From: Actinernus sp. WN-2022
Lineage: Eukaryota; Cnidaria; Anthozoa; Actiniaria; Actinernidae
Reading direction: 5' to 3'
DNA length: 64,000 bases
Assembly: GCA_030867875.1 (NCBI GenBank)
Contig: JAOWCC010000936.1
Coordinates: 18,236,095-18,300,094 of the forward strand
A model generated the notes under the pieces. It saw nothing but the letters and a program-made list of their open reading frames with translations. It was not told the origin of the DNA and did no database searches. The translations under genes and the position numbers were made by a program. Shown here piece after piece: positions 34,011 through 46,800 of the stretch. Position 1 is the stretch's first letter. Each line of letters begins with the position of its first letter.

Positions 34011-34611
34011 TGGGCTCGTTGTAAATCACTGTAAGTGGTCTCCCATAGACCTTGTTGAACATTATTTTCATAAAACAGAAACGCATACGCTGAATTAACC
34101 AAACTTCCTACAAAATAGACAATGACTGAAATCCTCCGCAGTCTATGCCGTCATTAATGAAATCCTTCGCATTTAATTTATTCCTACGCAATTAATGTAT
34201 TGACCTCCATTTTATTCATGAGTCAAAGACAATAGAACCGTGACGTACATCATAGCTACCACCACACGTTAATGAGATACCACTACAAACCACCACACGT
34301 TAATGAGAAACCACCACAAAAACGAGGCCAATTCGGTCCCTCCTATACTACTATCGGAAACGAAGAAAACCTCTGCTCACTGGGTACACGATATATAATT
34401 TACGTTCATTCAGTATTGTTAAATGTTGAAAGAAGCGAGCCAACAAGTTGTACGATGTTGCAACTTGTGAATGGAATAGAGCGTGTCTCTAATTCCTGCA
34501 AAATCGTTCAACATGTTGCCTCGTTTCGTTCAAAATTCAATATGACATCGGAAACACGGTTCAACATTTGTTGCCAGTCTTTATGTCTCTGTGATTAAAT
34601 AAAATTACGAT

Positions 34612-34888
34612 AAGTAAAATAAAGCAACTTTATTTTACGTCGGTAACTCGTGATAGTCTGGAGAGACTATTAAACTGGAGGCCGGCGTGGAGCCTACAAT
34701 TTTATGTCCTTATCCGAGAAGACGTGAAGGTCTAACGATTTGCAGCTCGAGAACGAGATTGTTTCACAAAGGTAGCACCTTCTACTCGGTTATTTTAAGA
34801 CCCTGAGTGTTGGTCCGGCCGGTGTTTGAACTCGCGACCCCCGCTCAGCAGACCGGCGCTTAACCACTGAGCTAACCGGGAGGCGCTC
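34612..34888 (-). mobile_element. tRNA-derived SINE, family A
   Basis: The minus strand starts with a tRNA-like head: TTAGCTCAGTGGTTAAGCGC (A box) and GAGTTCAAACACC (degenerate B box), followed by about 200 bp of unrelated body and an AATAAAG-rich 3' end near 34615. The head lacks a standard acceptor stem, so it is a SINE, not a working tRNA gene. Confidence 0.8.
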
Positions 34889-35059
34889 AGCTCGCCACCT
34901 TTGAAGGCTCTAGATCTATACCTCCAGCATACCCAAGACCCCTAGTCCCCTCACTAGATACTATAAGGCTTTGTGAAGAATAAAAGTAGATGTAGACCCA
35001 GTAGGGATGATAAGTCAAGAGTCAAAGAAATAACCCGATATGGAAGTCAACAAGGAAAC

Positions 35060-35775
35060 CCAGTAGATATTACATGCGCATGCTCAAAACTGTCCAATCA
35101 GGAATAAGGTCAAATTCGCGGGAGTATTTGGGGGTTTACCAAATACATTTTTATTTGAAAGTTTAACATGGCCAATAATATCAGTGCATAATTTCTCGCA
35201 ACTATGTCGTCTCGCAACTATGTTGTCTTTATTGCTTCTCTTATGGCCACTAGGACCAAATCCTTCAGGTGAGAGCATTAACAATTTGTATTAGATCGAA
35301 GGTTCAAGTCCATGAATTTCGTTGTCACTAAGATCAGGCAGCTTCACTGCTGTTATCCTGTGCTCCTTTAGTTTAGACATTTGATCATCCATCAGAGATA
35401 CGAGTGGAGAAATCAATCGACGAGTGGAGAACAATAATCGATGAATTACAAGTCTGTTGTGGTGAAGATCTTAAAGAATCACGTACGAAAGGGAATAAAC
35501 TAGCGACTTGCCAAACTCAGAGCTGAAGTTCACGAAGACATCTTCCCTTTGCACAGATTAACTAATGCTTCTAGTTGTTCAAACTTTGGTACAAATCTAT
35601 AATTGCACACTTTCAAGACATAATAAACGTTGATACAATCCAGTAAACGCCACACTCCACTCGCACTCCGGGTTCGCCGCCATGATTATGAGCTATGTAG
35701 CCAGGCCACACCACATTTTTATGGTGTGGCCTGGTTACATTTCTGACATGCGCATACAATATCTACTGGACTCTT
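35060..35775. repeat. Possible inverted-repeat element
   Basis: CAGTAGATATTACATGCGCA at 35061-35080 pairs with TGCGCATACAATATCTACTG near 35748-35768. The ends are about 25 bp. No target duplication was found; the interior holds no gene. Confidence 0.45.
35698..35738. repeat. Perfect-type hairpin
   Basis: GTAGCCAGGCCACACCA (35698-35714) pairs with TGGTGTGGCCTGGTTAC (35722-35738), 17 bp with one G-T, 7-nt loop. No T-run follows on either strand, so terminator or snRNA roles are not suggested. Confidence 0.7.
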
Positions 35776-35914
35776 GTTGCCGCGACCTTCCAATCTACGG
35801 AGCGGTTGAAAGAGAGGCCAGGTTAGGACTAGGAAATAGTGCGCATGGCTAAGAATCTTCCTGCATATTTCACTAACATGTGGGCTAAATGTAAGATATG
35901 TATCTAATATGACG

Positions 35915-36410
35915 CGGTGACTATGCACAAAATCCGAAATAATTTCGCGCCAACTGGCCTTACGGAGTTATTTACAACAGTTGGTAACTCGACTCATTAT
36001 AATTTAAGAGGATCTGACACAAAACTTTGCCTCCCTCAACCAAAAACTGAATTCATAAAAAAAGATTTATCATACAATGGTGCAAAAATATGGAATGGGC
36101 TTCCAGCCAAACTATGCGAAACAAAGTCTTCTTTTAAGAAACAAGTTGCGACCACCACTCTCCTTAATGACTAATATAATTATTTATTTATTCATCTATT
36201 AGTTATCATTTGATAGGATACCTTTTTAATTACTTAAATATTTTTATGACCCAGAAAAATAGTAAATAAGAATAATTTTAATATATTAGCTTAGCCTAGA
36301 CAGATCACAATTTTGTAATTAGAATATTTTGTTTACCACACGGCTTCTATGGAAATCAGATTGTATCTGTTAGAATTCTCCGTGTTTTTTAAATAAAGTT
36401 GATGACATGA
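35915..36410 (+). mobile_element. LINE 3' end fragment
   Basis: The plus frame 35917-36174 has MHKIRNNFAPTGLTELF, HYNLRGSDTKLCLPQPKTEF and SYNGAKIWNGLPAKL, the standard C-terminus of CR1/L2-like LINEs. An AT-rich 3' region runs to an AATAAAG near 36397. 5' truncated. Confidence 0.8.
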
Positions 36411-36419
36411 CACCTAAGA

Positions 36420-36560
36420 CCTTAATATGTGTTCAGTAGCAACGTTCGAATTATTTACTCTAACGTTCAGGTGGTCATCAGGTAAAGTACGTTTTCTCTT
36501 TCTGGAGATAGCAAAAGCCTCACACTTCATTTATTGAAAGGCACTTGCACATGATCGGTA
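36420..36560 (-). mobile_element. LINE RT remnant
   Basis: The minus strand reads MKCEAFAISRKRKRTLPDDH, then LNVRVNN, like the KCE...SRKR motif after the RT active site of CR1-type LINEs. About 130 bp only. Confidence 0.5.
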
Positions 36561-36861
36561 GTGTTACTAGATTAGCAAAACCGGTTTGTAAAGTACTATT
36601 TCAAACACGAATTGTAGCGTTCTATTGGGGGATCCAAATATTGAGAAAACAATTGAAACCCGAGAGGCGTAGTGAACAATGAGTGTTTGAAATTACTTAT
36701 CATGCGAATGGCTAAACCGAACATTTACATACGCTTCTTTTCAAACATCATTAGCAAGTATTGTTTACCGTTCGGACTGTTGTATATAATTATTCAATGG
36801 ATGGCTTATTATTCTGTTTTACTTGTAGTGATTTCAAATGGCGTACCAGTAGTGTAGTGGT

Positions 36862-36928
36862 GAAGAGTTAGTACAAGCAATTGGAAGGGTCGAGGTTCGA
36901 ACTCCAGCGGAGGCACACTTTTTCTTTC
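36862..36928 (+). mobile_element. tRNA-like sequence with internal Pol III boxes
   Basis: TAGTGTAGTGGTGAAGAG (A-box-like) and GAGGTTCGAACTCC (near-perfect B box), followed by TTTTT at 36920-36924. The arms do not fold into a full tRNA by eye. A SINE head or tRNA pseudogene is more likely than a functional tRNA. Confidence 0.4.
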
Positions 36929-37169
36929 TATGTCGTTTCTTTACTTCTTTACTCCATACTTGTAGTTTATCAGTATGTAAGTAGTTAGTAGTTCATGAAT
37001 ATGATCGGATTAAGAACAGTTTCACCACTAGGGATGAAAATCAGTTGAAACACTTGTGATTTTCATCTGGTGTTTCATTGGGTTTCCAAACTCATCCACC
37101 TGACCAAATGCAGTCCTCTGATTGAATTATTAATGAGTTTGAGAATGCTATTGTCTACCTCCAATCGAT

Positions 37170-37290
37170 TGTCGATCTTTCTAAAACTGCGTTTGTTTGC
37201 CACCCAGTAAAGCCTTTCCCATGGGATCACAAGCCCAATTTATTCGTTACTGAAGTGACATATCGTCACGTGACTATTTTTATAGTTTTA
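37170..37290. repeat. Dispersed repeat R4, copy a
   Basis: Shares TTGTCGATCTTTCTAAAA, GTTTGTTTGCCA and GATCACRAGC blocks with 54268-54390, same orientation. Confidence 0.6.
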
Positions 37291-38069
37291 ATAAAAAATT
37301 GAATGGCCATTATTGAAAATGTGTATAATTGTATTTCACGTACATTAGTTAACCCGCGACCCACGATAATAAAACACTCCTGGTGTGCGCGGTCTTAACA
37401 TCTAATTATTTCTTATTTAGTCATGAGTTTCTTCTGTATTACTTGATTGAAGAAAAGCAATTTCATTTACGTAAGAATGGATAATTATTCGTGATCTTTA
37501 ATGTCTGTATTTAATACTGTCACTTGTTGCGTATGGCAATAGATGCTTCAGCCATCCTAATCAGTAATGATTCGCCTACGAATTATAGCAAAAGACAATG
37601 AGCTATGCAATGAGCACACGATTTTGCTTGAATATATATAAGTGTATATATATATATGGTCAAATATTTTTCATCGTTAATAGTTGAATAATAGGACATT
37701 TATTGATTTATGGGTTGCGTCCACGAATTAGAGAGGTTTATATTTCCTGATGCATGACGCAAATTTGACGTACATTGGGAAGTTACACTTCTCTTTTCCT
37801 TGTGAATGAAACTGTTTTCTGATTTGGACAAATATTTCGTGAAATCACTGATATAAGCCTTTCAAACTCATGAATAATTAATGACGTTAACAGCCAATCG
37901 GGTCATCCCGTTTGTTTAGGCGGATGAATCTTGATACCCAATGAATCACCAGAGAAACATCACTAGTGATTTGGAAGTATGATCCAAATTACTAGTGATC
38001 TTCCTCTCGCTTTCTATTGGCATCAAAATGTATGCATGTGACAACTCACAGAAAACTCATAACTGACGC

Positions 38070-38497
38070 AAAGCATCATGGGATTGAAATGCGGACAAAT
38101 ATTCCAGAACCCAACTCAAGATTGTGTGTAGCTATTAAGAAAGCAGGTGCTACGAAGCACTGTTTTTGGTGTATTTGTCGATCAGATTCACGATATACTG
38201 ATAAATTACCGCCAGGAACCTTCGGGTCAACCTTGATTTCAAGAGCAATACATCCTTTCACCCGATCAACCAATTCTTGTCTTTTTCTACTTTTTGTCTC
38301 CCCGTGGCACTCTAACCAACGTTTCAGCTCCAAAACATTACATTCACCAGGTGGTTTGGTTAACTTGGCACCTGGAACGTACCTCATCTTCTGTGAGTAA
38401 AACTCTAAAATTATCCATACCGCACGCAGGAACAACTATGTCCGAGGCAGCCATTTTGAAATATTTGTCCGCATTTCGATCCCACAATGCAATGTTG
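38070..38497. repeat. Inverted repeat enclosing the SAP fragment
   Basis: CATCATGGGATTGAAATGCG plus GACAAATATT at 38076-38105 pairs with AATATTTGTC plus CGCATTTCGATCCCACAATG at 38460-38490. The arms are about 33 bp with few mismatches. Confidence 0.65.
38076..38454 (-). pseudogene. SAP-domain protein fragment
   Basis: Starts MAASDIVVPACGMDNF at 38454 and reads into LLTEDEV, then needs a one-base shift to continue VPGAKLTKPPGECNVLELKR, WLECHGETKSRKRQELVDRV, KVDPKVPGG. The WLECHG...KRQELVDRV stretch is a SAP motif, a helix-extended-helix that binds AT-rich DNA. Multi-copy cnidarian proteins with such an N-terminus exist to my knowledge, some linked to YqaJ-like nucleases; that link is recall, not seen here. 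The fragment is enclosed by inverted repeats and no further exon follows. Confidence 0.65.
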
Positions 38498-38550
38498 TCA
38501 TTATGCTAATATTTTATGACGTCAACTGGGCAGAACGCTATTAAGCTACA

Positions 38551-38922
38551 ACAGGAGCCCATTACCAGGAGCGTCCATCTTCCCCACTGTGTCTGTACCC
38601 CAGCACAGAGGTAGATGAGGCTATTTTTAGCATTGCGTTTCGCGCGAAAAATAACAAAGGTAGGCTATTCTTAGCCAATCAGATATCATTCTTCTCACTT
38701 TCAACGCGGGAATTCGAATTGCTGGTTTTCACTCAATCGCCAGAGATTCACGTGTTGGTGCCCCAACAAAAGAAGCTAACGAGGAATCTATTGTTTAAGG
38801 GCACCAACATGGCGGCAACCTCTTTTCGCGGGAATTTCGAATCTAAAAATAGCCTCATCTACTCCTGTGCTGGGGATCCAACCCATAACAGAGGAACGCT
38901 CCTGGTAATGGGCTCCTGGATA
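38551..38922. mobile_element. MITE, 372 bp
   Basis: Inverted ends of about 75 bp: CAGGAGCCCATTACCAGGAG at the left; CTCCTGGTAATGGGCTCCTG at the right. Inner parts GTAGATGAGGCTATTTTTAG and its complement pair too. Contains CAACATGGCGGC and TTTCGCGCGAAA. No clear target duplication. Confidence 0.75.
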
Positions 38923-39220
38923 CAAGGTTACATTAGAAGTATGACTACATGAAAATAACTGAAGGAAAACTGAGATGGAAATTTAAATCGGCGTCAGGAG
39001 TGTGGCCATAACCATCGTCTTCGTGTTTGCTCCAGACTGCTTGTCCTCTATCTTGTCCACTACACTATCTGGCCGTTTGTTGAAACGACCGTGAGAAAAT
39101 AAGAAAACATTCACACTCCCTTGTAGTCTATAATTGCATGCAACAAAATACCAGGCAAACAATACTTCCTAATGATTTATGTGTACAGGTATTGTTTTCG
39201 TGTGAGATGTAATATCAAAA

Positions 39221-39342
39221 ACTCGAGCTTAGTGTTTCACCAGGGGATCCAAACACTTCGAAACAATAAAAGAAGCGGCCTCGTGCTTTCATCATCTGTT
39301 CTCGGTGTTTGGATCACCTGGTGAAACACTAGCTCTCGTTTT
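39221..39342. repeat. Foldback element, 122 bp
   Basis: TAGTGTTTCACCAGGGGATC and CAAACAC at the left pair with GTGTTTGGATCACCTGGTGA and AACACTA at the right; arms of about 43 bp. Confidence 0.75.
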
Positions 39343-39679
39343 TTATGTATTCATTCAAATATACCAGAGATGTTTACAAAAGGTCATGTATCTCTACCAG
39401 CTTATTTTAGTATAATAAATGAAAACTGGGTTTACGTCACCGGCTTGAATACATTATAAATATAAATCTATATAATTTATGGACGCAACACTCAAATCAA
39501 GAAATATTCTATTATTCAACTATTCCCTTGATTAATGATACACTTTAAGTTACAAAGTCAACTGTATGTTGTTGGCCATTTTTACTGTGAAAACCTAAAT
39601 AAAGATAACTCCATCCAGCCAATATAGGAAATATATTTGAATCATAAATTTGATAACCTTCCTCGCGTACGATTTTATA

Positions 39680-39803
39680 GAAAATTCACATGCCTGACGA
39701 GGTAATTCTACGTTAAATTGCACGAGATTATCGCCCGAGTCGCTTCGACGAGTTTTTCGAATGCAATTTAACGTGGAATTACCAAGTCAGGCATGTGATT
39801 TTC
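39680..39803. repeat. Foldback element, 124 bp
   Basis: GAAAATTCACATGCCTGACG and CTACGTTAAATTGCA pair with TGCAATTTAACGTGG and GTCAGGCATGTGATTTTC; arms of about 42 bp, downstream of the receptor gene. Confidence 0.75.
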
Positions 39804-40135
39804 CTTGAATCGCATAGTCCGATGAATTATTTGAAGATTTAGTACTTTTGTTGATTTTTTTGCTAAGTTATAAATAGCGCGCGTAGTCTACAGTGGTGCT
39901 TCCACTCTGAATCACCACTACGTATCAGCCAATCAGCGTCTGATTTCACCGTGCGATTCAGCTTCTCTTAGAAATCAAATCACAGTTCACTTGATCAAAA
40001 TTAAATTAAAACTATTGTTTTTTTAGCCTTTCAACCAAAGAAAGAAGAAGAGAAAATTAACATATTTTACATATGGTATGAAACTAGGACTTTCATAAAT
40101 TGTAGTGGACACGTACAGCATTAATACTGATTTAT

Positions 40136-40842
40136 TTAACCCCTTGTTGTTAGTATAACTGTAAACATCACGACCGTAGCAACGACGAATAGCCAGAATA
40201 AGAATACGTCAAGCTTGAAGGATATTTCTTGATATGTTATTTCGCCTTCCGACTTATCTTCGAACGCGATCTTTGAGCTACCACTCGGAGGTCGGATTTC
40301 GTTGTACGGCTGGATAGCTCGCAGGGCGACCTCGTTTGCATTCTGCGCATCTCGATTTTGCTCAACCTCGGCAACGGGGGACGTTTTTAGCCTGGAGCGT
40401 GGTTTGAACATCTTTTGGATACACTTGGAAGGGTAACCGTCGGAATGAAAACAACATAAAATACCAATAGTAGCAATGAGGACCCCAGTGATCATCGCTA
40501 AGGTAGACATCATAAATATGCCCAAAATTGGAATGGACTTGGAGGACTCGGGAAGAGCCTGTGGAACAAGTAGCAGGAACACCATCATGGCCAACAGAAG
40601 GGTGGTGACAAAACCAATCCTTTCCCCACTCTCTGACGGGATCCAGAAACTCATTACTGCCAAGAAGGCGAGGATAAGACATGGACTGACGAGATAGAAC
40701 ATGTGATACTTATATCGGCGCACCATGCTCAGTGTAAACACCACCTCGTCGAATGTAAATGGGCAGCAGTTCCCATGGTCAGTTGATTGGACTCTCGACG
40801 GAACAGCTTCTAATTTCCAGTCTCCACTTGCAATAAAATTAA
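40136..40842 (-). CDS. nAChR-like last exon: loop C and four membrane helices
   Basis: Acceptor TCTCGCAG|TTAAT; 234 residues to the stop. Loop C has HGNCCPFTFDEV, the vicinal Cys pair of alpha-type subunits but no Tyr before it. TM1 is YLVSPCLILAFLAVMSFWIP; TM2 starts SGERIGFVTTLLLAMMVFLL, whose Glu before the helix predicts cation selectivity; TM3 is ILGIFMMSTLAMITGVLIAT; after about 90 cytoplasmic residues TM4 is LDVFLFWLFVVATVVMFTVI. All uninterrupted. Confidence 0.97.
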
Positions 40843-43800
40843 CTGCGAGAAAAAATGTGCAGAAAAAAATAGAATTTGAACAAACTTTGTACAGTTCAGG
40901 GAGGGCTATTTTTCGGAAACGGTAATTTTGAGGAATGTTTCCTTGCGTGTAAACATGACTGAAAGGTAAAATCTCTGGCGTTTATCAGCTATATGGGCTT
41001 TGTACATCAAAGGGGCTGTGGAATTGAACACAAAACCATAAAAATTGAAATTCCAACTTTCTTTTAGAGTATTTCCAAAGTATTTCCATACTATAAAAGT
41101 AGTACAATTTGATCAGTGCCTTTCGCAACAAAGAGGACTAAAGAGCTGTATTTACGTTATGGGGTTTATCTACAGCAAACGGAGCGAGGCTACCGACAAA
41201 GCTCGTGCATGCATCTACGAAAATATATTGTATAGCCTTCCAGTATAGGTAACGAGGGAGGGGAATCTACCTGGGTGTTGTCTGTTAGCACATTCCAATC
41301 GAACATTGCAATAACCTACCGCCCTCTCTTTTTTAAGAGAAAATTATTAATTTAATTTAATTTGCCCCGGAGCCTCATATTGAAACCTTTGTGCGTGACA
41401 AGTGAAGTGCGTGACGAGTGAAGTGCGTGACAAGTGAAGTGCGTGACAAGTGAAGTGCGTGACAAGTGAAGTGCGTGATAAGTGAGTGCGTGACAAGTGA
41501 AGCATATATCGTAAGTGGGCTATTGACTCGGTCCCTTAGATTTTATTTAAACAGTAAAATCATTTATTAATTAGCTCAGTAATTTCGCGAGCAATGCTTG
41601 TTCAATTTACGGTCCATAACTACCCGTACGGTTTCAAAGAAAACGAAGCAGCTAAATAATAAACACCTTATTAACATCGTTTGTTTGATCTGTACCGTAA
41701 ATTTTGGATCCTCGTTTTTTCCCCTTTTGGGGTCGTAAAAAAAGGGGAAATATCGGTCCATAACTTACGGTACGGACCTAAGAGCCATAACAAATAACAG
41801 ATTTATTTATTACCAGCCTAATTATTGCAACTTACAGCTGATGCGGGCCTGCTTTTACTCCTTGCACACTCCTCTCTACATTAACTGTTTTCGACACACA
41901 ACACTCGATTCACAGATTGATTTTTACGGAGGGAAGAAAACCAGAGAACCCGGAATAAAAACCCTCGAATGCAGATAAGGAATCAACAACAAACCTAACT
42001 CACATACGGTGCCCGAGCCGGGAATGGAACCCGGGACCGCAGCGGTGAGAGGAGTGTTTTACCACTGCGCCAACCTGCATCCCATGCATCTCCTTAGTTA
42101 TCTACCAAAAGGAGCTGGAATTTCCAATAATTTCTGGTTAAAAATTCACGAAAACTGTTTGGTTTGTATGCACCTTAACTTCCTTTGACTTCGTATATCT
42201 CTTTAAGGCAACCTTATTCATAGAACTTGTCGTACAATAAAACTTCGGCTGCTACAGAAAATCGCTACACTGAAGAGGATAACGGCCATATATTACCACA
42301 GTCCTTTTCGAGCCCAAAGTAGTCCAGTTCTAAGGTGATGACGTCACAATGATATGTAAAATTTAAATTATACTATGTTACAGAAAGTCCTAGTTAAAAT
42401 AAAGTCTCGCTAAAAAAATTGATAATTTGAGAAAAAAGTGGCTGATCGAGATTGGACCTTTGGATTGCAGAAATATCCCCATACAAAGTATTTTATTTTT
42501 CATTGGTTCCAAACGCGTTGGAACCCGTGAAATATTAGAGACTTTGTATGGCAAAATTTTGAACTATAAATGCCATTATCTCTGTGCTTGTAGTGGTATG
42601 TATGCACATACCCTAATTGAAGTATCCCCATCTGATTGGGTGGTTTCCAGAACTATATTGTAAAATTCATAAAATGATGACGTCACACTTTATAACTCTA
42701 TATCAACTGCAAATCATATATTCCCTTGAATAATATATCATTGGGAAAAGCCTTTTTACTTGGTTTTAAACTTTTAGGCGCCTCTCTTTCTGGTATGTTT
42801 CTGGATTTCTTTAATTAAAATAAATTTACGGCAAGTAACCTCACCACAAGGCTCTAGCCTTCTAGCGGCCCAGTTGAGTCCACCCCGGAACGCGCAAACG
42901 CTTATTTGCCAAAGTGAAAAGTTTCAACTGAAGACATTAGTCGGCCATAGATCTATAATTGTTTGAGTTAACTCAAAGTTACTTTTCCATTCAAAAAAGA
43001 AATACAAACAATGCCCAGTTTTTTCGACGATATTCTCTGAGTACTCTTCTACTTGTAGAGAATGCAACTACTGGGAATGCGACTACTGGGAATGCGACTA
43101 CTGGGAATGCGACAGAAACGGCACTGATTGGCTAATTCAGACCGGAAGTGCAGGGGCAGAATCAGCCGGCTACATATCCCTATAGACTTAGTACGTAGGA
43201 CTAAGAAGTAACCTGATGGTAGTCAACAAGGAAACCACGTACAAGTCGGAAGAGATACTCACTAGCTCAAAAGTTACGATATAGTTTGCAACTTACCAGC
43301 TTTAACGCTTTTTGTTTTAAAAGTGGTAAGCTTGAGGAGATGTCTGCCGTAAGAATAAGAAGCAAATTTCATGTCGCACTTCTGTTCATCGAAAGGCCAG
43401 GCATTGAGTTCCATTTCACAACTGCATTTAAAACTGGCAGGTCCGCTCCACACGTTCCTGCCGGTGTAGTCCACCGAGATCTGGGTGAGAAACTTAGACC
43501 TCCCTCCTGCAAAAGGCGTGCTGTCATCGGCGCTGTGAAGGACACGCAGAAGCAATGCATTAAATAAAAGGCACACTACCAGTCGAGTTGAAAGTGTATA
43601 TAAGGTCCAAAATTTTATCATTAATATCGATTCTACATCAAGTGCATAGTTGAATAGTAGAATATTTATCGATTTGAGTGTGACAGTGCTTCCGTGAGCT
43701 ATATAGGTTTATATGTATAAGATATTCAAGTCAGTGACGTAACCAGTCTTCATTTATTATACAAATACATGATGGTGGAGTTAAATGACCGTTGATAAAC

Positions 43801-46800
43801 ATCTATATTTGAAGCTTATATCAGTGATTGTACTAAATATTTTGTCAAAATCAGAAAACTGTTTCATTCACAAGGAGAACGAAATTACAGTAAATCAGTT
43901 CCCGAATTTATGTCAAATTTACGTCACATCCAGTTAGCATATTGGAAATAGAAACCTCTAACTCATGGACGCAACATTCATATCATGAAATATTCTAATA
44001 TTCAACTATTCACTTCATGCAGAATAGATATTAATGCTAAAAATGTTTGACCTTATACAAACTTTAACCTTTAAATGGAATTTCATTGAATAACAATGTT
44101 TGCTCTCAAATGCTCTTTATGGAAGCCTAAATTAACCGTGAGTCAAGTGCAGTGTGTCCAAAACAGTTAATGTAGTGGGGAGTGTGTGAGGAGTAAAAGC
44201 AGCTGTAAGCTGTAATACTCAGCCTGCTACAACAAATAAAATATTTATTTATTTATTATCTATTGCTGTGTTTGTCTCTTATAAAATATACACTAGATGT
44301 CACTTATGGACTGATATTCCTGTGCATAAAACTCATTTGCCTGCTTTATCGCAATCTTAGACCTTATGACGTCACGTGGTTCCCCTAGTGTTACTGAACA
44401 AAAGAGCTATTGTTTTCTGACAATAGGGGCAACCGTGTAACGTCATAAAATCCAAGATGGCGGCGCACGGAAAATTTAAATGATTTTTATGCACAGGAAT
44501 ATCGGTGCATAACTGACATTTAGTGTATCATTTGCCAGAGGCAAACACAGCAACATATTTAGACAGCCATAAGGATCATTTGAGAGCACACATTCGTTTT
44601 CAGTAGAGCTTCCCTTTAAATATTACAACTGAATAACACCCTGTGAAAGAGGGGAAATACCTTGTGAATGTTTGTTAATTATTTGTGCGTGACAAGTGAA
44701 GCATATATCACTACCACTAATTGTTTCAACATTGATTTGAGTGTTGCGTCTATGAGTTATTATGGTTTATATTTCGAATATGCTAACGTTGACACCAAAC
44801 AGGAACTTTACGTAATATTTCAAAGCCGCGTGATTGTTTTTAGACGTGGTTTCTAGATCCAAGTGTTATGAACGATGTCGAGGACGTAGCCCGCGGATTT
44901 GAAATGGCTTCTCGCACATCATTACATATCAATGACACAGAGGACAATGATATAAAAATAATGCAACTAATTAAACAATGTAAACAGAGGAAACAATTCG
45001 AAAGTGATAATTCCACCGGATTTTTATGTTTATATTCAAACTTGTGTTCGCTGACGAATAATCAAATCACAGTTCAGTGAGATTGGGAAGGCTTCGAAAC
45101 GGCTGGATGAAGAGAAGTGAAAACTAACGCAAACGATTTAGAGAGCCCTAAACGGATGAAGCCTTAACCGTTTGACTATCAAATGAACTGTTCCAAGGAT
45201 TACAGAGTATTAGAATCGCTTGGGCGTGTGTAAATTAGAAGAATGGAAGTTTGGACGGCAACTGGACGGCAAACCGGCGTTTGGAGATTCGTATAATGAT
45301 ATGACGCCGGCAGAATGCTTGTCATTTCTGGCTTATGAAATTTTGTACAAGGCTTAGCATTTGTAGACAAAAATGTAAGTAGACTTCTAGAAGCGTTAAA
45401 GTTATATATTTCATTTTTCTGTTCATGCTTTTTTCACGTAGTTACTGACGGCTGTTTTTAGAACTGTAATCTAGAACTAATTTGCATATTTCCTGTATTT
45501 GTAACAGTTTTCAAACTACAGCAAATATGCAAATTAGCTATTGTTTTAACGAAATTGCATATTTGTCCTAGTTTGAAATCATTTCCAAATACAGCTAATA
45601 TGCAAATTTGTCGTACTATCCCTGGTTTTCATGTTGTAACATGAAAACCTAAAACGAGACTCCTCATTGGCCAGTCTGGGCTCATATACCTGCTTACTTA
45701 TGTGACAGCATTGAGACTGTCCAGAAACGTGCAATGAGGATTGTCTATACCCAGGTTTGCATTATGATATGGCTACATACATACATACATGGGTTTTATT
45801 TGGATCGTGTACAAACGTTGTACATTGATTGTTTGTTCCAAATAACGTTAGTGTTACCATAATTTAAAAAGATAATTTTACAATAATTTACATTTGACTT
45901 TATAACTAGTTTTACAAATTCTATCAGAGATAACTATATATTAAATTATATTATCGGACGTCTCCTCTCTTATTTTACAACAATCGTAAACATATTTAGC
46001 TGATCATGATGCCTTTTGCAGTATTTTTTGTGGGTTTATCAGTGCGAGAAACGATTGTTTCTCTGTCATAAAGTCAAGTCTAAATGTTGAAAAAAAATAA
46101 ATCTCTGAGCTTATTATAAATTGGCCATTTTATCAGGAAATGCATTTCGTCTACGATATCTTTTTGACATTTTAAACAGATTCGTTCTTCCGGTTTTTTG
46201 TATGGCCTTGCGTGTCTGCCTTTTTCTATTGCTAGGTTGTGATTACTAATTCTTAGTCTAGTTAGGGCCGTTCTGTGTTTCAGATTTTTAACTTCTGTAA
46301 GGTAATTCTCATATGTATATGTTGTTTTAAATAAGCGGTATGTTCTTAATTTATTTCGCTGTTGAGGTCTTTTCCTATCATCATTATACACTTCACTTAG
46401 CCAGTGTTGGAATTCGTTATCTCTTAGTCTCTGTTTGATGTGTTTAAGCCATTTTTTTTTTTGTAATATTGTCTTGATCACACCAAGGATTTCCAAAGCC
46501 GCAATGAAATAATATTTCTTTGACTTTCTTACTCCAGTAATTTTCGTTTTTTGTTTCATGATAGATACAGTAGGATAATTTTTGGACGTTATCTAGATCA
46601 ACAAGTTTTATCCATAATTTTATGCATCTATGTTTTGCATCCACATTTAGGGGAAATCGACCTAGCTCTGCACGGCACGCGTTATCATTTGCTTGAGTAT
46701 TTTCTGGCTCCAAGTAACATCTTGCAAAATTTTATGTGAACGACCTCCAAGTTATCTCTGTTTGATATTTCTGATTGGTCTGCACCCCATATTTCACTTC

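Larger units (their letters stand above)
37641..39543. mobile_element. TTAA MITE, AGTGYATA family, copy 1, split by about 1.5 kb
   Basis: Left end 37641-37740 (AGTTGAATAATAGGACATTT, GGGTTGCGTCCACGA, GGTTTATATTTCC) pairs with right end 39425-39543 (TATGGACGCAACACTCAAAT, ATTCTATTATTCAACTATTC). TTAA follows at 39544-39547; the left duplication has decayed. Internal homology with 49535-49787 stops near 37868 and resumes near 39345, so the middle was inserted later. Confidence 0.65.

Noticed and set aside
34815..34888. A tRNA gene on the minus strand
   Set aside because: A and B boxes are present, but the acceptor stem and T arm do not pair, and a SINE body follows.
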